Origin: Saprospiraceae bacterium
GTDB lineage: Bacteria > Bacteroidota > Bacteroidia > Chitinophagales > Saprospiraceae
NCBI GenBank assembly: GCA_016710265.1
Contig: JADJJL010000003.1
Location: 77,001-141,000 of the forward strand
DNA length: 64,000 nt
Reading direction: 5' to 3'
Of this stretch, positions 16,509 to 26,010 are shown in pieces (within the stretch, counting starts at the first letter, position 1; every line of letters begins with the position of its first letter). The notes below the pieces were generated by a model, which saw nothing but the letters and a program-made list of their open reading frames with translations, had not been told where the DNA came from and ran no database searches. Made by a program: the position numbers and the translations under genes.

Positions 16509-19500
16509 TTAACTCTTAATATCCAAAACAATTTTTTCAGATTTAAGGGCAGCAGAACTTTTTACAGATTTTGTATTTTTATAATTTTTTAAATCCGTTG
16601 CAGCTTGATCAACTTTGGTACGAAGTAAATCTGCACGTTCAATCATTAAGTTGGAAGGCCTTTGATTTCCGGAAACGACACTTCCGTATGCTTCTGTGAT
16701 TTCTTCTCTCAATTTTTTTTCATCTGCAAAAACCGATTTGTGTTTTGAAGCCACCAATTCTCCTCGAAGCGTTTCCAGTTCTTTAATATATTGATCAAGA
16801 ATATCTTTGTTCTTTTTCTTTTTAAGTTTTGTATTTGCTTCTGTGTATTGTTTGATTTCTTGATTGATTCCTTCTACTGTTCTGGCCAAGTCTTCATGCA
16901 TGCGATAATATTTCATAGATACTTCATGTTGAAGTTTTCTATCTTCAAGATTGTAATTTTTTTCGTCCTGATGTTTCAGTTGAATTTCTTGTTCCATGAC
17001 TTGTGTTCCCACCGTCAACTTTAATTTGTATTGGCCCGGTAATACTTGTGGAGCTGTAAATCCTCCAAAATCCAATTTAGTACCACTTTCAGCCACTTTT
17101 GGTGGTTTCATTCTTAGATTCCAATAAACTTTATTAATCCCTTTTCTTTTATTTGCCGGAATGGTTTGCACTAATTTTCCGTCCTGATCAAATACCTCCA
17201 ACTTCGCATCACCACTCAACAATCGATCTTTGAGATAATATTGAAATGGTGCAATGGATTCCGGATTTGGAGCATTCCATCCACCGGAATAAGGTCCACC
17301 TCCACCATATTTTCCATCAGAGAGTATGCGCTCTTTCACGGGAAAAAAGTAAGCGGATTGATTGGCCAATTCATCGGACATCGAACGGAAGGCACTGATG
17401 TCATCATAGACATAAATACCACGACCATGCGTTCCAATGATGAGTGCATTTTCGGTTGGGTGTATTTGTATATCTCTTACCAAAGCATATTCAGGAAAGC
17501 CGAATTTCATCCTAAACCAATTGTTTCCTCCATCTATGCTACAAAACAAACCAGTTTCTGTACCAAGAAATAATAAATTTTTATTGATTCTATCTTCTAC
17601 TATTTTATGAGCAAATCCGGTGAAATCAGGACTTTGAATTCTACTAAAGCTTTGTCCACCATCTGTGGTTTTAATTAGGTAGGTCAAATGATCACCATAA
17701 GCATGATTGTCTAAAGTGAAGTATGCGGTCATTTTATCAAATTTGGAAGCTTCAATGCTGCTGATCCATGTTTGAGGAGGTATGCCAAGTTTGGTATACG
17801 CGGCAGAATGATTGGTCCATGTTTTTCCTGCATCGAGGGTCAATTGAATATTACCATCATCGGTTCCAACCCAAATGATATTTTCATCCAAGGGTGATTC
17901 TGATGCTGTAAAAATCGTGCAGTGGTTTTCAGCAGAAGTATTGTCAGCGGACAATCCACCGGAGTCTTCCTGCTTTTGTTTATTTTTATTGTTGGTGGTT
18001 AAATCTGGAGAAATGCGCATCCAGTTTCTACCTTGGTCGGTAGATTTAAAAAGATATTGAGCACCTACGTAAAGGTTCTTTTTGTTTTTTTGTCCGGTGA
18101 TAATGGGTGTATTCCAATTCCATCTTAATTTTTCTTCTTTGGTAGTTTGTAAAGGTTGGATAGACCAATTTTTAAAATTGGTGAAATCTATTCTTGCCAT
18201 ATTGCCACCTTGGTATTCGGCATATACTACTTCAGGATCGGAAGGATCAGGAACGGTCCAAAATCCATCACCAAAATACAATAACTTCCAATCGCCATTT
18301 GAAATTCCACCTGGTCTAGCAGAAGGCCCTACCCAGCTTCCATTGTCTTGAAGTCCACCATAAATATTGTAAGGTGATTTGGTGTCTACAGCCACGTGAT
18401 AGAACTGCCCTACGGGTAAATTATGGCAAAACATAAATGTGGCTCCACGATCATTGCTGATGTATACACCGCCATCGGTGCCGAGAACTAAATAGTTGGT
18501 ATTTTTTGGGTTGATCCACAAAGCATGATGGTCCGAATGAACCCATCCACCATCACTGGATGCATCCGTAAATGAATAGCCACCGTCGTCTGAGTATGAA
18601 AAATTTAGTGCAGGACGATAGACTCTTTTTGGGTCAATGGGGTCAATTACAAGGGTTGAAAAATAAAATGGTCGAGAGACTACATTGAAAGTTGCAGATT
18701 GCTCTTTCCAGGATTCACCAGCGTCCGAAGAAATATAGAGTCCGGTATTTTTTGCTTCTACGATCGCCAACATATTGTCAGGAGAACTTGGTGCGAGGGT
18801 TAGGGCTATTCTTCCAAAATCTCCGGAAGGTAAGCCTTTGTTTATTTTTTTCCAGGTTTTTCCAGCGTCTGAGGATTTGTACAAGGCACTGCCTTTGCCT
18901 CCTGATTCAAATGAATAAGGAGTTCTCCTAAATTCCCAACTGGTTGCGAAAACGATATTAGGATTTCTAGGGTCAATGGCGATGTCGGCTACGCCTGTAC
19001 GAGGATTGATATAAAGAATTTTTTCCCAAGTCTTTCCGGCATCCATAGATTTATACAAACCTCTGTGTGGGCTGTCTGACCACAATGGGCCCGGGGCTGC
19101 GACATACAAGATATTTGCATTAGAAGGGTCAATGATAATCTTACTGATGTGTTCTGTAGAATCCAATCCAATTTTAATCCAATTCGAGCCTTCGTCCGAA
19201 GATTTGTACATGCCCCATCCGATGGAAACCGAATTTCTCATATTGCTTTCACCTGTACCGGCATAGATGGTTTTCGGATTTTTTTGGTCTATGGCAAGTG
19301 CGCCTATGGATTGGCAATGTTTGTCAAAGATTGGGGTAAATGAAGCGCCTGCATTGGTCGTTTTCCAAATTCCACCTCCGGCTGTCCCGATGTATAAGGT
19401 TTTTCCGTCTGATTCCACACCTTCTATGGCTGTAATTCTACCGCTCATGGTTCCCGGCCCAAGTGCACGTGGCTCAATGGCTCCAAAGGTGGATGAATTA

Positions 19501-19571
19501 ATTTTGCTCTGGGCAAAAGAGGAAATGCTGATTGAAATGAGTAAAATACAAATTGAAATTCTTGTATACAT
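16509..19571 (-). CDS. Secreted sortilin/VPS10-type BNR beta-propeller protein
   Basis: A 1020-residue exported protein with a signal peptide (ISICILLISISISSFAQS). The first 730 or so residues form beta-propeller blades with repeated Asp-box motifs: GLYKSMDAGKTWEKI, ALYKSSDAGKTWKKI, GLYISSDAGESWKE, GVYISNDRGATF and LTLDAGKTWTNH. A FlgD-like or Ig-like part follows (VYWNLRMKPP), then a charged helical C-terminal segment with KLKKKKNKD. Such proteins are annotated as glycosyl hydrolase or VPS10-domain proteins in Bacteroidota, but the Asp-box fold alone does not prove hydrolase activity. No T9SS tail is visible. ATG 19571 is preferred to the TTG at 19598, because it places the signal peptide at the terminus. 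Confidence 0.85.
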   Translation of the reverse strand: MYTRISICILLISISISSFAQSKINSSTFGAIEPRALGPGTMSGRITAIEGVESDGKTLYIGTAGGGIWKTTNAGASFTPIFDKHCQSIGALAIDQKNPKTIYAGTGESNMRNSVSIGWGMYKSSDEGSNWIKIGLDSTEHISKIIIDPSNANILYVAAPGPLWSDSPHRGLYKSMDAGKTWEKILYINPRTGVADIAIDPRNPNIVFATSWEFRRTPYSFESGGKGSALYKSSDAGKTWKKINKGLPSGDFGRIALTLAPSSPDNMLAIVEAKNTGLYISSDAGESWKEQSATFNVVSRPFYFSTLVIDPIDPKRVYRPALNFSYSDDGGYSFTDASSDGGWVHSDHHALWINPKNTNYLVLGTDGGVYISNDRGATFMFCHNLPVGQFYHVAVDTKSPYNIYGGLQDNGSWVGPSARPGGISNGDWKLLYFGDGFWTVPDPSDPEVVYAEYQGGNMARIDFTNFKNWSIQPLQTTKEEKLRWNWNTPIITGQKNKKNLYVGAQYLFKSTDQGRNWMRISPDLTTNNKNKQKQEDSGGLSADNTSAENHCTIFTASESPLDENIIWVGTDDGNIQLTLDAGKTWTNHSAAYTKLGIPPQTWISSIEASKFDKMTAYFTLDNHAYGDHLTYLIKTTDGGQSFSRIQSPDFTGFAHKIVEDRINKNLLFLGTETGLFCSIDGGNNWFRMKFGFPEYALVRDIQIHPTENALIIGTHGRGIYVYDDISAFRSMSDELANQSAYFFPVKERILSDGKYGGGGPYSGGWNAPNPESIAPFQYYLKDRLLSGDAKLEVFDQDGKLVQTIPANKRKGINKVYWNLRMKPPKVAESGTKLDFGGFTAPQVLPGQYKLKLTVGTQVMEQEIQLKHQDEKNYNLEDRKLQHEVSMKYYRMHEDLARTVEGINQEIKQYTEANTKLKKKKNKDILDQYIKELETLRGELVASKHKSVFADEKKLREEITEAYGSVVSGNQRPSNLMIERADLLRTKVDQAATDLKNYKNTKSVKSSAALKSEKIVLDIKS

Positions 19572-19673
19572 CTTGTTTGAGTTTTGATCAATAATCAACT
19601 AGAACCAAAAAATGATTCAAATAAAGAAATAAAAAATAGAGACTAAATCAAGCCATGCAATTCCCAACAGGAA

Positions 19674-20381
19674 TTACTCGGACATCATAAACTTGCTGGC
19701 AGGTATTTCAGGATTGATGGTAATTTTCACAATCTCCAAAGGTCCCATTTGACTTGTAATTGTATGTGCCATCATATATCCGTCAACATCTTTGTAGTTG
19801 CTTAATAAACTTTCAACTTCCATTTCTTGTCCTCCCGCTTTTCTTTTATTGATTGTTTTAACGATCAAACTTGAAGCCGGGTCAATCAAAAAATAATTGA
19901 CAGTACCTTCTTTGGTGGTCAATTTTAATTTATGGCATTCCGTACCTTCTACATCATCCAATCCCAAATAGCTTACCTCGTGTCCTTTTTTCTTATAATC
20001 TAGTAGGACACCCTGGATATCCAATTGAGACAAACCTTCTTTAATGGCGTCTTGTGGCATTGCTTCCGGTTTGGTTTGACCCTGAAAAGGCATAAATACC
20101 CAACCAGAGTCTGGTCTCATGACCATCCAGCCATTCATTCCCATAAGGCTGATGTCCATTCTCCAACCTTTGTTTTGTACAGTAGTCATGGTCATTGGGA
20201 TTTCCATTCCCTGGGCGTTGACTTTGGCCTCTAGGATAACCGATTTAAGAGCCGACAATTTCTCAGCTCCGCCGATCGCTTTGATGTGTTTATCAATGAT
20301 TTCATCGGCAGTTTGAGCATTTCCAGTATTACTGAATGAAAAAGTCAAAAGAATAAGGGCGGAAAGAATTTTAAATTTCAT
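19674..20381 (-). CDS. LolA/LppX-like periplasmic protein (outer membrane lipoprotein-sorting-like)
   Basis: A 235-residue protein with a cleavable signal peptide (FKILSALILLTFSFSNTGNAQ). It has the pattern of LolA-like lipoprotein-sorting proteins of Bacteroidota: TADEIIDKHIKAIGGAEKLSALKSV, then a half-barrel of strands such as GWRMDISLMGMNGW, GTECHKLKLTTKEG and VNYFLIDPASSLIVKT. The family fold binds lipids or lipoprotein acyl chains in a hydrophobic cavity. The specific cargo is unknown. The start was set at the ATG before KFKIL, not the TTG at 20408. It stands 100 bp upstream of the BNR propeller gene on the same strand, and they may be co-expressed. Confidence 0.8.
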   Translation of the reverse strand: MKFKILSALILLTFSFSNTGNAQTADEIIDKHIKAIGGAEKLSALKSVILEAKVNAQGMEIPMTMTTVQNKGWRMDISLMGMNGWMVMRPDSGWVFMPFQGQTKPEAMPQDAIKEGLSQLDIQGVLLDYKKKGHEVSYLGLDDVEGTECHKLKLTTKEGTVNYFLIDPASSLIVKTINKRKAGGQEMEVESLLSNYKDVDGYMMAHTITSQMGPLEIVKITINPEIPASKFMMSE

Positions 20382-20580
20382 GTATGTTTTTTTTAATTTA
20401 GGTGACAAAAATAGGATAATCAGGATAATGTCAGGTTAATTTTCTGCTAAATGATGAAAAATTGCGACAGGATGGCTAAAAATTAAGACGAACTCCACTT
20501 AAAATGAAGCCTATAATTATGGGTTTGTGGAGGTATTTAGAAAGATTCTATAAAAACTTAGCTACAATGATTCAAAAATC

Positions 20581-21927
20581 CTATTCACTCAAAGTCTTAG
20601 AAACATCTTGTCGATAAGCTTTCCAAATGGGATACATGGAAGCGATAAGGGCAGCAAACAAAGCAAAAACAGCAATCTGAATTTCTTCTTTACAAAAGTA
20701 ATAACCTGTGATTTGATATTTTTCACCCAAGCCCAAATATCGGGATCCAATTTCTAGAAAACCATGGGTCATGATAAATCCTATGATCAATCCAAAAATC
20801 ATAATGAATAGCACTTCTAAAATTAAAAGTTTAACGGAAGTAATTTTATTTCCACCACTCAATCGGATGATCGCAATTTCTTTTTTTCGATCATCCATCA
20901 CTTGAAGAAGATTGATAAAGAGAGCCACTAAAGTAAGCACAGCCAATACCAAACCAATGATGTAAAGTACATCTGAAGCGGAGCCCGTCAATTCATACAA
21001 TCTATTTATTTCGATAGCAGGATTAACAGCGAGTAAATTTGTGTTTTCATTTATTTGACGTCCAAAATTAAGAGACTGAATGTTTTTCCCTTTCATCGTC
21101 AAAATAATGGCGGTAATTTCTTGATCGTATTCTAATAGTTGATGAGTATAATTGACCAAAGGTTCAGGAGGACTTTGACTTAGACTATGACTAAGACCTA
21201 GACTATGGTCGTGATCATGGCCATGGTCAGAATGAGAATGAGAATGTGAAAGAGAATCAGAAAGAGAATCAGAAAGAGAATCAGAATCATGGTCCTCCTT
21301 TTCCTTTTCATGCATCAGCCAGTAGGTGGAGATGTTGGTAAAAATTAAACGGTCCTGGACAGTGCCGCTAGGTTTTAGAATTCCTACAACCTTAATTTTT
21401 TTATCATGGGTGTGTCCATCCGATTCTGTGACAATGCCATGGTCAGATAATATTTCGGAACCTATTTTAATACCTGCTTTTTTTGCGGCATCCGCACCTA
21501 CCACTGCCTGTAGATTTTGATCAAATAAAATACCTTGCTCCAATTCCAATCCATATTTTGGAAAATACTCAAGTACTGTGCCGACCATTCTAAAAGATTG
21601 GTAGGAATCACCCAATGAAATTGGTAAAGCTGAAGCAATCAGCGGGTGTTTTGGATTTAAGAATGCTTTGGCATCCGTTGTTGCAATATTACCTGTTGGT
21701 GCATCGATGTGTAGGAGGTTGCACAACACACTTTGTAGTGGACTTCCTTTCGCTGCCAGAATCAGGTCTGCACCTTCACTTGATTTTCCAAAATGTTGGC
21801 TGAACTGTTTGTTGACCAGTACGATCATATCGATCAGACAAAAAGCAATGGCCATCATCAATACCACAAACAAAAACCTCGAAGGTTTTACGATTAGATT
21901 TTTCCAAGCCAATGAGAATAAATTCAC
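20581..21927 (-). CDS. FtsX/MacB-type ABC transporter permease with His/Ser/Asp-rich loop
   Basis: A 448-residue permease with one N-terminal membrane helix, a large periplasmic domain and three C-terminal helices (about 315-345, 365-395, 420-440), the layout of the FtsX/MacB fold. Such pairs usually move lipoproteins or peptides, or drive periplasmic mechanics, rather than import. The periplasmic domain contains a low-complexity loop at about residues 210-252 made of DSDSLSDS, SHSHSHSDHGHDHDH and SLGLSHSLSQS. A His-rich loop suggests metal (zinc) handling, as in some Zur-linked permeases, but this is inference. It overlaps the ATPase gene by 4 bp, so the two are translationally coupled. Confidence 0.85.
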   Translation of the reverse strand: MNLFSLAWKNLIVKPSRFLFVVLMMAIAFCLIDMIVLVNKQFSQHFGKSSEGADLILAAKGSPLQSVLCNLLHIDAPTGNIATTDAKAFLNPKHPLIASALPISLGDSYQSFRMVGTVLEYFPKYGLELEQGILFDQNLQAVVGADAAKKAGIKIGSEILSDHGIVTESDGHTHDKKIKVVGILKPSGTVQDRLIFTNISTYWLMHEKEKEDHDSDSLSDSLSDSLSHSHSHSDHGHDHDHSLGLSHSLSQSPPEPLVNYTHQLLEYDQEITAIILTMKGKNIQSLNFGRQINENTNLLAVNPAIEINRLYELTGSASDVLYIIGLVLAVLTLVALFINLLQVMDDRKKEIAIIRLSGGNKITSVKLLILEVLFIMIFGLIIGFIMTHGFLEIGSRYLGLGEKYQITGYYFCKEEIQIAVFALFAALIASMYPIWKAYRQDVSKTLSE

Positions 21928-22553
21928 GACAGTAAAATTTGATTTGTAAAAGCGGATTTTATTCGGCTGTCATGGCTCACCACGATGAGCATGGCTTCAG
22001 AGGATTTGCATTGGGTAATCAATAAATCAATCACGGCCTGTGCGTTGATATCGTCCAGAGAAGAACTTGGTTCATCTGCAATGATGAATTTGGGACGATG
22101 AATGAGTGCTTTTAGAAACATCAATCTTTGTTGCTCTCCGGGAGAAAGAGACCAGGTCCTTTGGTGCATGGTGTGCTCAATGCCCAGTGCTTTCATTTGA
22201 TTTTCACAATGTTTTTTGTCTGGTTTTTTTCCGGCCAAATGCAAACTAAACATTAAATTTTCAATGCTGTTTAAGGATTTGATGAATACCGGTTTTTGTA
22301 AACAGACACCAATATTTTGTCCTCGAAATGCATCCATATTAGAACCCTTTAAATCGGAGTATTCTTGATTACCAAATCGGATAGATCCTGATGTTGGTGT
22401 TAGAATTCCACAAAGTAAATGCAATAAGGTGGTTTTACCACATCCGGAAGGACCATGGATGAGTAATTGATCAGCAGTTGCCAATGAAATATCCGGAAAA
22501 ATTATATCTTTTTGAGTTGAATATTTTTTTCTAAGATCTTTGGTTTGAAACAT
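21924..22553 (-). CDS. ABC transporter ATP-binding protein (LolD/MacB type)
   Basis: A 209-residue ATPase that powers the permease encoded immediately downstream. The motifs are in order: Walker A GPSGCGKTT, Q-loop at CLQKPVF, signature LSPGEQQR (a variant of LSGGQ with Pro), Walker B with FIIADEPSSSLD, and the switch His in VVSHD. I chose the ATG at 22553 (MFQTKDLRKKY); the longer frame to 22598 would run into carB. It begins 10 bp after the carB stop, so it may be in the carB operon, which would be an unusual association. The substrate is not known. Confidence 0.9.
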   Translation of the reverse strand: MFQTKDLRKKYSTQKDIIFPDISLATADQLLIHGPSGCGKTTLLHLLCGILTPTSGSIRFGNQEYSDLKGSNMDAFRGQNIGVCLQKPVFIKSLNSIENLMFSLHLAGKKPDKKHCENQMKALGIEHTMHQRTWSLSPGEQQRLMFLKALIHRPKFIIADEPSSSLDDINAQAVIDLLITQCKSSEAMLIVVSHDSRIKSAFTNQILLS

Positions 22554-22563
22554 GCTGAAAGGC

Positions 22564-25383
22564 TTATCTGGTAAGATACATATTTCGCTTGGAATCAAGA
22601 TCTCTAAAAAATGGATCGTACAAATCTTTTATGTAGTAAATGGCTTCTCCGGTTGATTTCATTTCAGGACCTAAACTAATGTCCACTCCTTGAAATTTAT
22701 TGAAAGAAAAAACCGGAACTTTGATGGCATAACCTTCCAATTTTTTATCAAATACAAAATCTTTGATTTTCTTTTCTCCCAACATAACTTTAGTGGCAAT
22801 ATTTAGGTAGGGAACTTGATATGCTTTTGCAATAAACGGAGTAGTTCGTGAAGCTCTTGGATTGGCTTCAATCACATACACCTGATCTCCTTTGATGGCA
22901 AACTGAATGTTGATCAATCCACGAATATTCAATCTGAAGGCGATTCTTTTTGCATATTCGATCATGGTTTGAATTGACGCATCTGTCAAACTGTAGGTAG
23001 GCAAAACGGCTGAACTATCACCGGAGTGAATACCCGCAGGTTCGATGTGTTCCATGATTCCCATAATATGAACTTCGTCACCATCACAAATAGCATCAAT
23101 TTCAGCTTCTTTTGCCCTTTCCAAAAATTGATCGATGAGGACCTTATTGTCAGGCATGTGTTTAAATATGGACAAGACATGATTTTCCAATTCTGTATCG
23201 TTGATGACAATTCTCATCCGTTGGCCTCCCAATACATAAGAGGGTCTAACCAAAACAGGATAACTAATTATTTTAGCTACCTCTAATGCTTCATCCGCAT
23301 TAGTGGCGATCCCATATCTCGGGTAAGGAATTTCCATTTCCTTCAGCAGATCTGAGAATCTACCACGGTCTTCTGCGATGTCCATGTCATCATAAGAGGT
23401 GCCTACAATTTTTACACCTTTCTGATGAATTTTTTCCGAAAGTTTAAGGGCTGTCTGACCACCCAATTGAACTATAATACCATCCGGTTTTTCAAAGTCG
23501 ATGAGTTCTTCGATGTGTTCCCAATAGATGGGATCAAAATACAATTTGTCTGCGATGTCAAAATCAGTAGAAACGGTTTCAGGATTACAATTGACCATGA
23601 TGGCTTCCATGCCTTGTTCTTTAATGGCCAATATTCCGTGAACACAGCAGTAGTCAAATTCTATGCCTTGACCAATGCGGTTGGGTCCTGACCCTAAGAC
23701 CATGATTTTTTTCTTGTCTGTGTGAGAAACACTTTCATTTTCGGAATCAAAAGTAGAATAGTAATATGGAGTTTTTGCAGGAAACTCAGCGGCGCAAGTA
23801 TCTACAGTTTTATACACGCGTCTGATCCCGAGTTTATCCCTGTATTTTTTAACGTCTTTTTCATCTACACGCAGAATCCATGCGATTTGATTGTCAGAGT
23901 ATCCATTCTTCTTTAATTCAAGAAAGAAGTCTTCCGGTATATCTTCTGGTAGATTGTATTTCAACAATCTTTCTTCCATCAAAACCAATTTTTTGATTTC
24001 GCGGACAAACCATGGATCTACGCCTGTGAGTTTGGTAACTGTTTTTTCAGGTACACCCAAGCGAAGAGCGTCTTTTAATCGATACACGCGATCATCGCTG
24101 GCTTGTTCCAATCTTTCCAGAATGTCCTGGGTATTGTACCATTCTTTTTTGTCTGCACCTAGACCATGTCTATCATTTTCCTGACTTTGGCAGGCTTTCT
24201 GAAGTGCTTCTGTAAAACATCTTCCAATCGCCATGACTTCTCCAACTGATTTCATTTGAAAACCCAATTTGTGATCGGCTCCCCAAAATTTTTCAAAATT
24301 CCATCTGGGCATTTTGACAATCACATAATCCAATGAAGGTTCAAAAAATGCGCTGGTGCTACCAGTAATTTGATTGGGTAGTTCGTCCAAGGTATAACCG
24401 ATGGCTAGCTTGGCTGCCACTTTAGCAATGGGATATCCAGTGGCTTTACTCGCCAATGCAGAAGATCTGCTGACACGGGGATTGATCTCAATGGCGATGA
24501 TTTTTTCAGTCACCGGATCTTGTGCAAATTGCACATTGCAGCCTCCAGCAAAATTACCCATGGATCTCATCATTAAGATGGCTTGATCTCGCATGTCTTG
24601 GAAACTGGTATCGGATAAGGTCATCGCAGGTGCAACCGTGATAGAATCCCCGGTATGGATGCCCATTGGGTCAAAATTTTCGACGGTACAAATAATGGCA
24701 ACGTTGTCATTTTTATCTCTAAGAAGTTCCAATTCAAATTCTTTCCAACCCAAAACAGCTTTATCAATAAGAACTTCATGCGTAGGAGAAGCATCCAAAC
24801 CTCTTCTGAGGGCATCATCGTATTGATCTGCTTTGTGAATGATACTTCCACCCGTTCCTCCGAGTGTAAAAGAAGGTCTAATTACCAAAGGAAAACCGAT
24901 TTCCTGGGCCGCTTCTTTTCCTTCCAAAAAAGAATTGGCAATGCGAGAAGGTGCCACTTCCACGCCTATGGAAATCATATGATCTCTAAATTTCTCCCTG
25001 TCCTCCGCTAGTTCGATGGCTTTGACATCCACACCAATCATACGGACCCCATATTTAGACCAAACATTTTGCTGATCTGCCTCGATGGCAAGATTTAAAG
25101 CAGTTTGACCTCCCATGGTGGGTAATACGGCATCAATTTTTCTTTCTTCCAGAATTTTGATAAGACTTTCTACCGTCAACGGCCAAAGGTATATATGATC
25201 CGCGGTAACCGGATCGGTCATAATGGTGGCCGGATTGGAATTGATCAGACTGACTTCTATACCTTCTTCTCTTAGAGATCTGGCGGCCTGAGTTCCTGAA
25301 TAGTCAAACTCACAAGCCTGTCCTATGACGATCGGTCCGCTCCCAATAATGAGCACAGACTTAATGGAGGTATCTTTTGGCAT
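22564..25383 (-). CDS. carB: Carbamoyl-phosphate synthase large subunit, short form
   Basis: The large subunit makes carbamoyl phosphate from bicarbonate, two ATP and ammonia channelled from CarA, feeding arginine and pyrimidine synthesis. Both ATP-grasp halves are present. The first starts with KSVLIIGSGPIVIGQACEFDYSGTQA and includes RPSFTLGGTGGS. The second starts with KIMVLGSGPNRIGQGIEFDYCC and includes RPSYVLGGQRM. At 939 residues it ends after the second ATP-grasp half (GEAIYYIKDLYDPFF). It lacks the C-terminal MGS-like domain of about 130 residues that binds UMP and ornithine in the E. coli enzyme. I recall similar short forms in other Bacteroidota. carA is not in the window. Confidence 0.95.
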   Translation of the reverse strand: MPKDTSIKSVLIIGSGPIVIGQACEFDYSGTQAARSLREEGIEVSLINSNPATIMTDPVTADHIYLWPLTVESLIKILEERKIDAVLPTMGGQTALNLAIEADQQNVWSKYGVRMIGVDVKAIELAEDREKFRDHMISIGVEVAPSRIANSFLEGKEAAQEIGFPLVIRPSFTLGGTGGSIIHKADQYDDALRRGLDASPTHEVLIDKAVLGWKEFELELLRDKNDNVAIICTVENFDPMGIHTGDSITVAPAMTLSDTSFQDMRDQAILMMRSMGNFAGGCNVQFAQDPVTEKIIAIEINPRVSRSSALASKATGYPIAKVAAKLAIGYTLDELPNQITGSTSAFFEPSLDYVIVKMPRWNFEKFWGADHKLGFQMKSVGEVMAIGRCFTEALQKACQSQENDRHGLGADKKEWYNTQDILERLEQASDDRVYRLKDALRLGVPEKTVTKLTGVDPWFVREIKKLVLMEERLLKYNLPEDIPEDFFLELKKNGYSDNQIAWILRVDEKDVKKYRDKLGIRRVYKTVDTCAAEFPAKTPYYYSTFDSENESVSHTDKKKIMVLGSGPNRIGQGIEFDYCCVHGILAIKEQGMEAIMVNCNPETVSTDFDIADKLYFDPIYWEHIEELIDFEKPDGIIVQLGGQTALKLSEKIHQKGVKIVGTSYDDMDIAEDRGRFSDLLKEMEIPYPRYGIATNADEALEVAKIISYPVLVRPSYVLGGQRMRIVINDTELENHVLSIFKHMPDNKVLIDQFLERAKEAEIDAICDGDEVHIMGIMEHIEPAGIHSGDSSAVLPTYSLTDASIQTMIEYAKRIAFRLNIRGLINIQFAIKGDQVYVIEANPRASRTTPFIAKAYQVPYLNIATKVMLGEKKIKDFVFDKKLEGYAIKVPVFSFNKFQGVDISLGPEMKSTGEAIYYIKDLYDPFFRDLDSKRNMYLTR

Positions 25384-25687
25384 ATGAAAATTTGCGCAAA
25401 GATAATCCTGATCGGCTATTATACATTTATTAAATGATGATAGATGAAATTTCTGCTTTTTTGTCTAAAATGGATGCTTTTTATTGAAAATCGGACAAAA
25501 CTGACATAAGTCTGACTCTTTTTCAGGTCAAATTGATAAAAAATAGGGCAAAATTATTAAATTTACTATAAATTAACAAAAAACATGACAGATTAGTGAC
25601 GATTTCGAATTGGCACAATTTTGATGGAAGTGGATTGAAAATATTATTTTCCAAACCTTAATTATTATAAAATTAATCAAGATTCTT
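25384..25687. other. Divergent control region between carB and groES
   Basis: About 300 bp without a gene. It must contain the promoters of both carB and groES. The only recognisable element is the TTGGCAC box listed separately. No CIRCE element was found. Confidence 0.5.
25610..25624 (+). promoter_or_regulatory. Sigma-54-like -24/-12 element upstream of groES
   Basis: TTGGCAC at 25610-25616 matches the -24 half of a sigma-54 promoter. A TTGA follows at the place of the -12 TTGC, but one base too close and with C replaced by A. The same stretch also reads CAATTTTG, a one-mismatch -7 box for the housekeeping sigma. It is about 65 bp upstream of groES. Confidence 0.3.
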
Positions 25688-25954
25688 ATGAAACCAATTA
25701 ATGATCGTGTAATCGTAAAACCGGCCTCAGCCGATGAAAAAACCAAAGGAGGGATCATCATCCCTGATACTGCAAAAGAAAAACCACAAAAAGGTGAAGT
25801 TGTCGCCGTTGGTCCTGGTAAAGATGGCAATAAACTATCTGTAAAAAAAGGAGATACTGTCTTATACGGTAAATACGCCGGACAGGAATTTAATTACAAA
25901 GGTCATGACTATTTGATCATGCGCGAAGATGACATATTGGTCATTATTGACTAA
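25688..25954 (+). CDS. groES: Co-chaperonin GroES
   Basis: An 88-residue lid protein that caps the GroEL ring during ATP-driven folding. The fold is complete: MKPINDRVIVKPASADEKT at the start, the mobile loop KGGIIIPDTAKEKP with the GroEL-binding GGIIIP, then GEVVAVGPG, KKGDTVLYGKYAGQEF and the closing LIMREDDILVIID. It is slightly shorter than the usual 95-97 residues. The groEL start lies 56 bp after its stop, giving the standard groESL operon. Confidence 0.97.
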   Translation: MKPINDRVIVKPASADEKTKGGIIIPDTAKEKPQKGEVVAVGPGKDGNKLSVKKGDTVLYGKYAGQEFNYKGHDYLIMREDDILVIID

Positions 25955-26010
25955 GACAAGAAAACTTCATTTAATTTATTCATTTTATAAAAACATAAAC
26001 ATATCATATC

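Noticed and set aside
25384..25687. CIRCE/HrcA operator upstream of groES
   Set aside because: No TTAGCACTC-N9-GAGTGCTAA type inverted repeat could be found.
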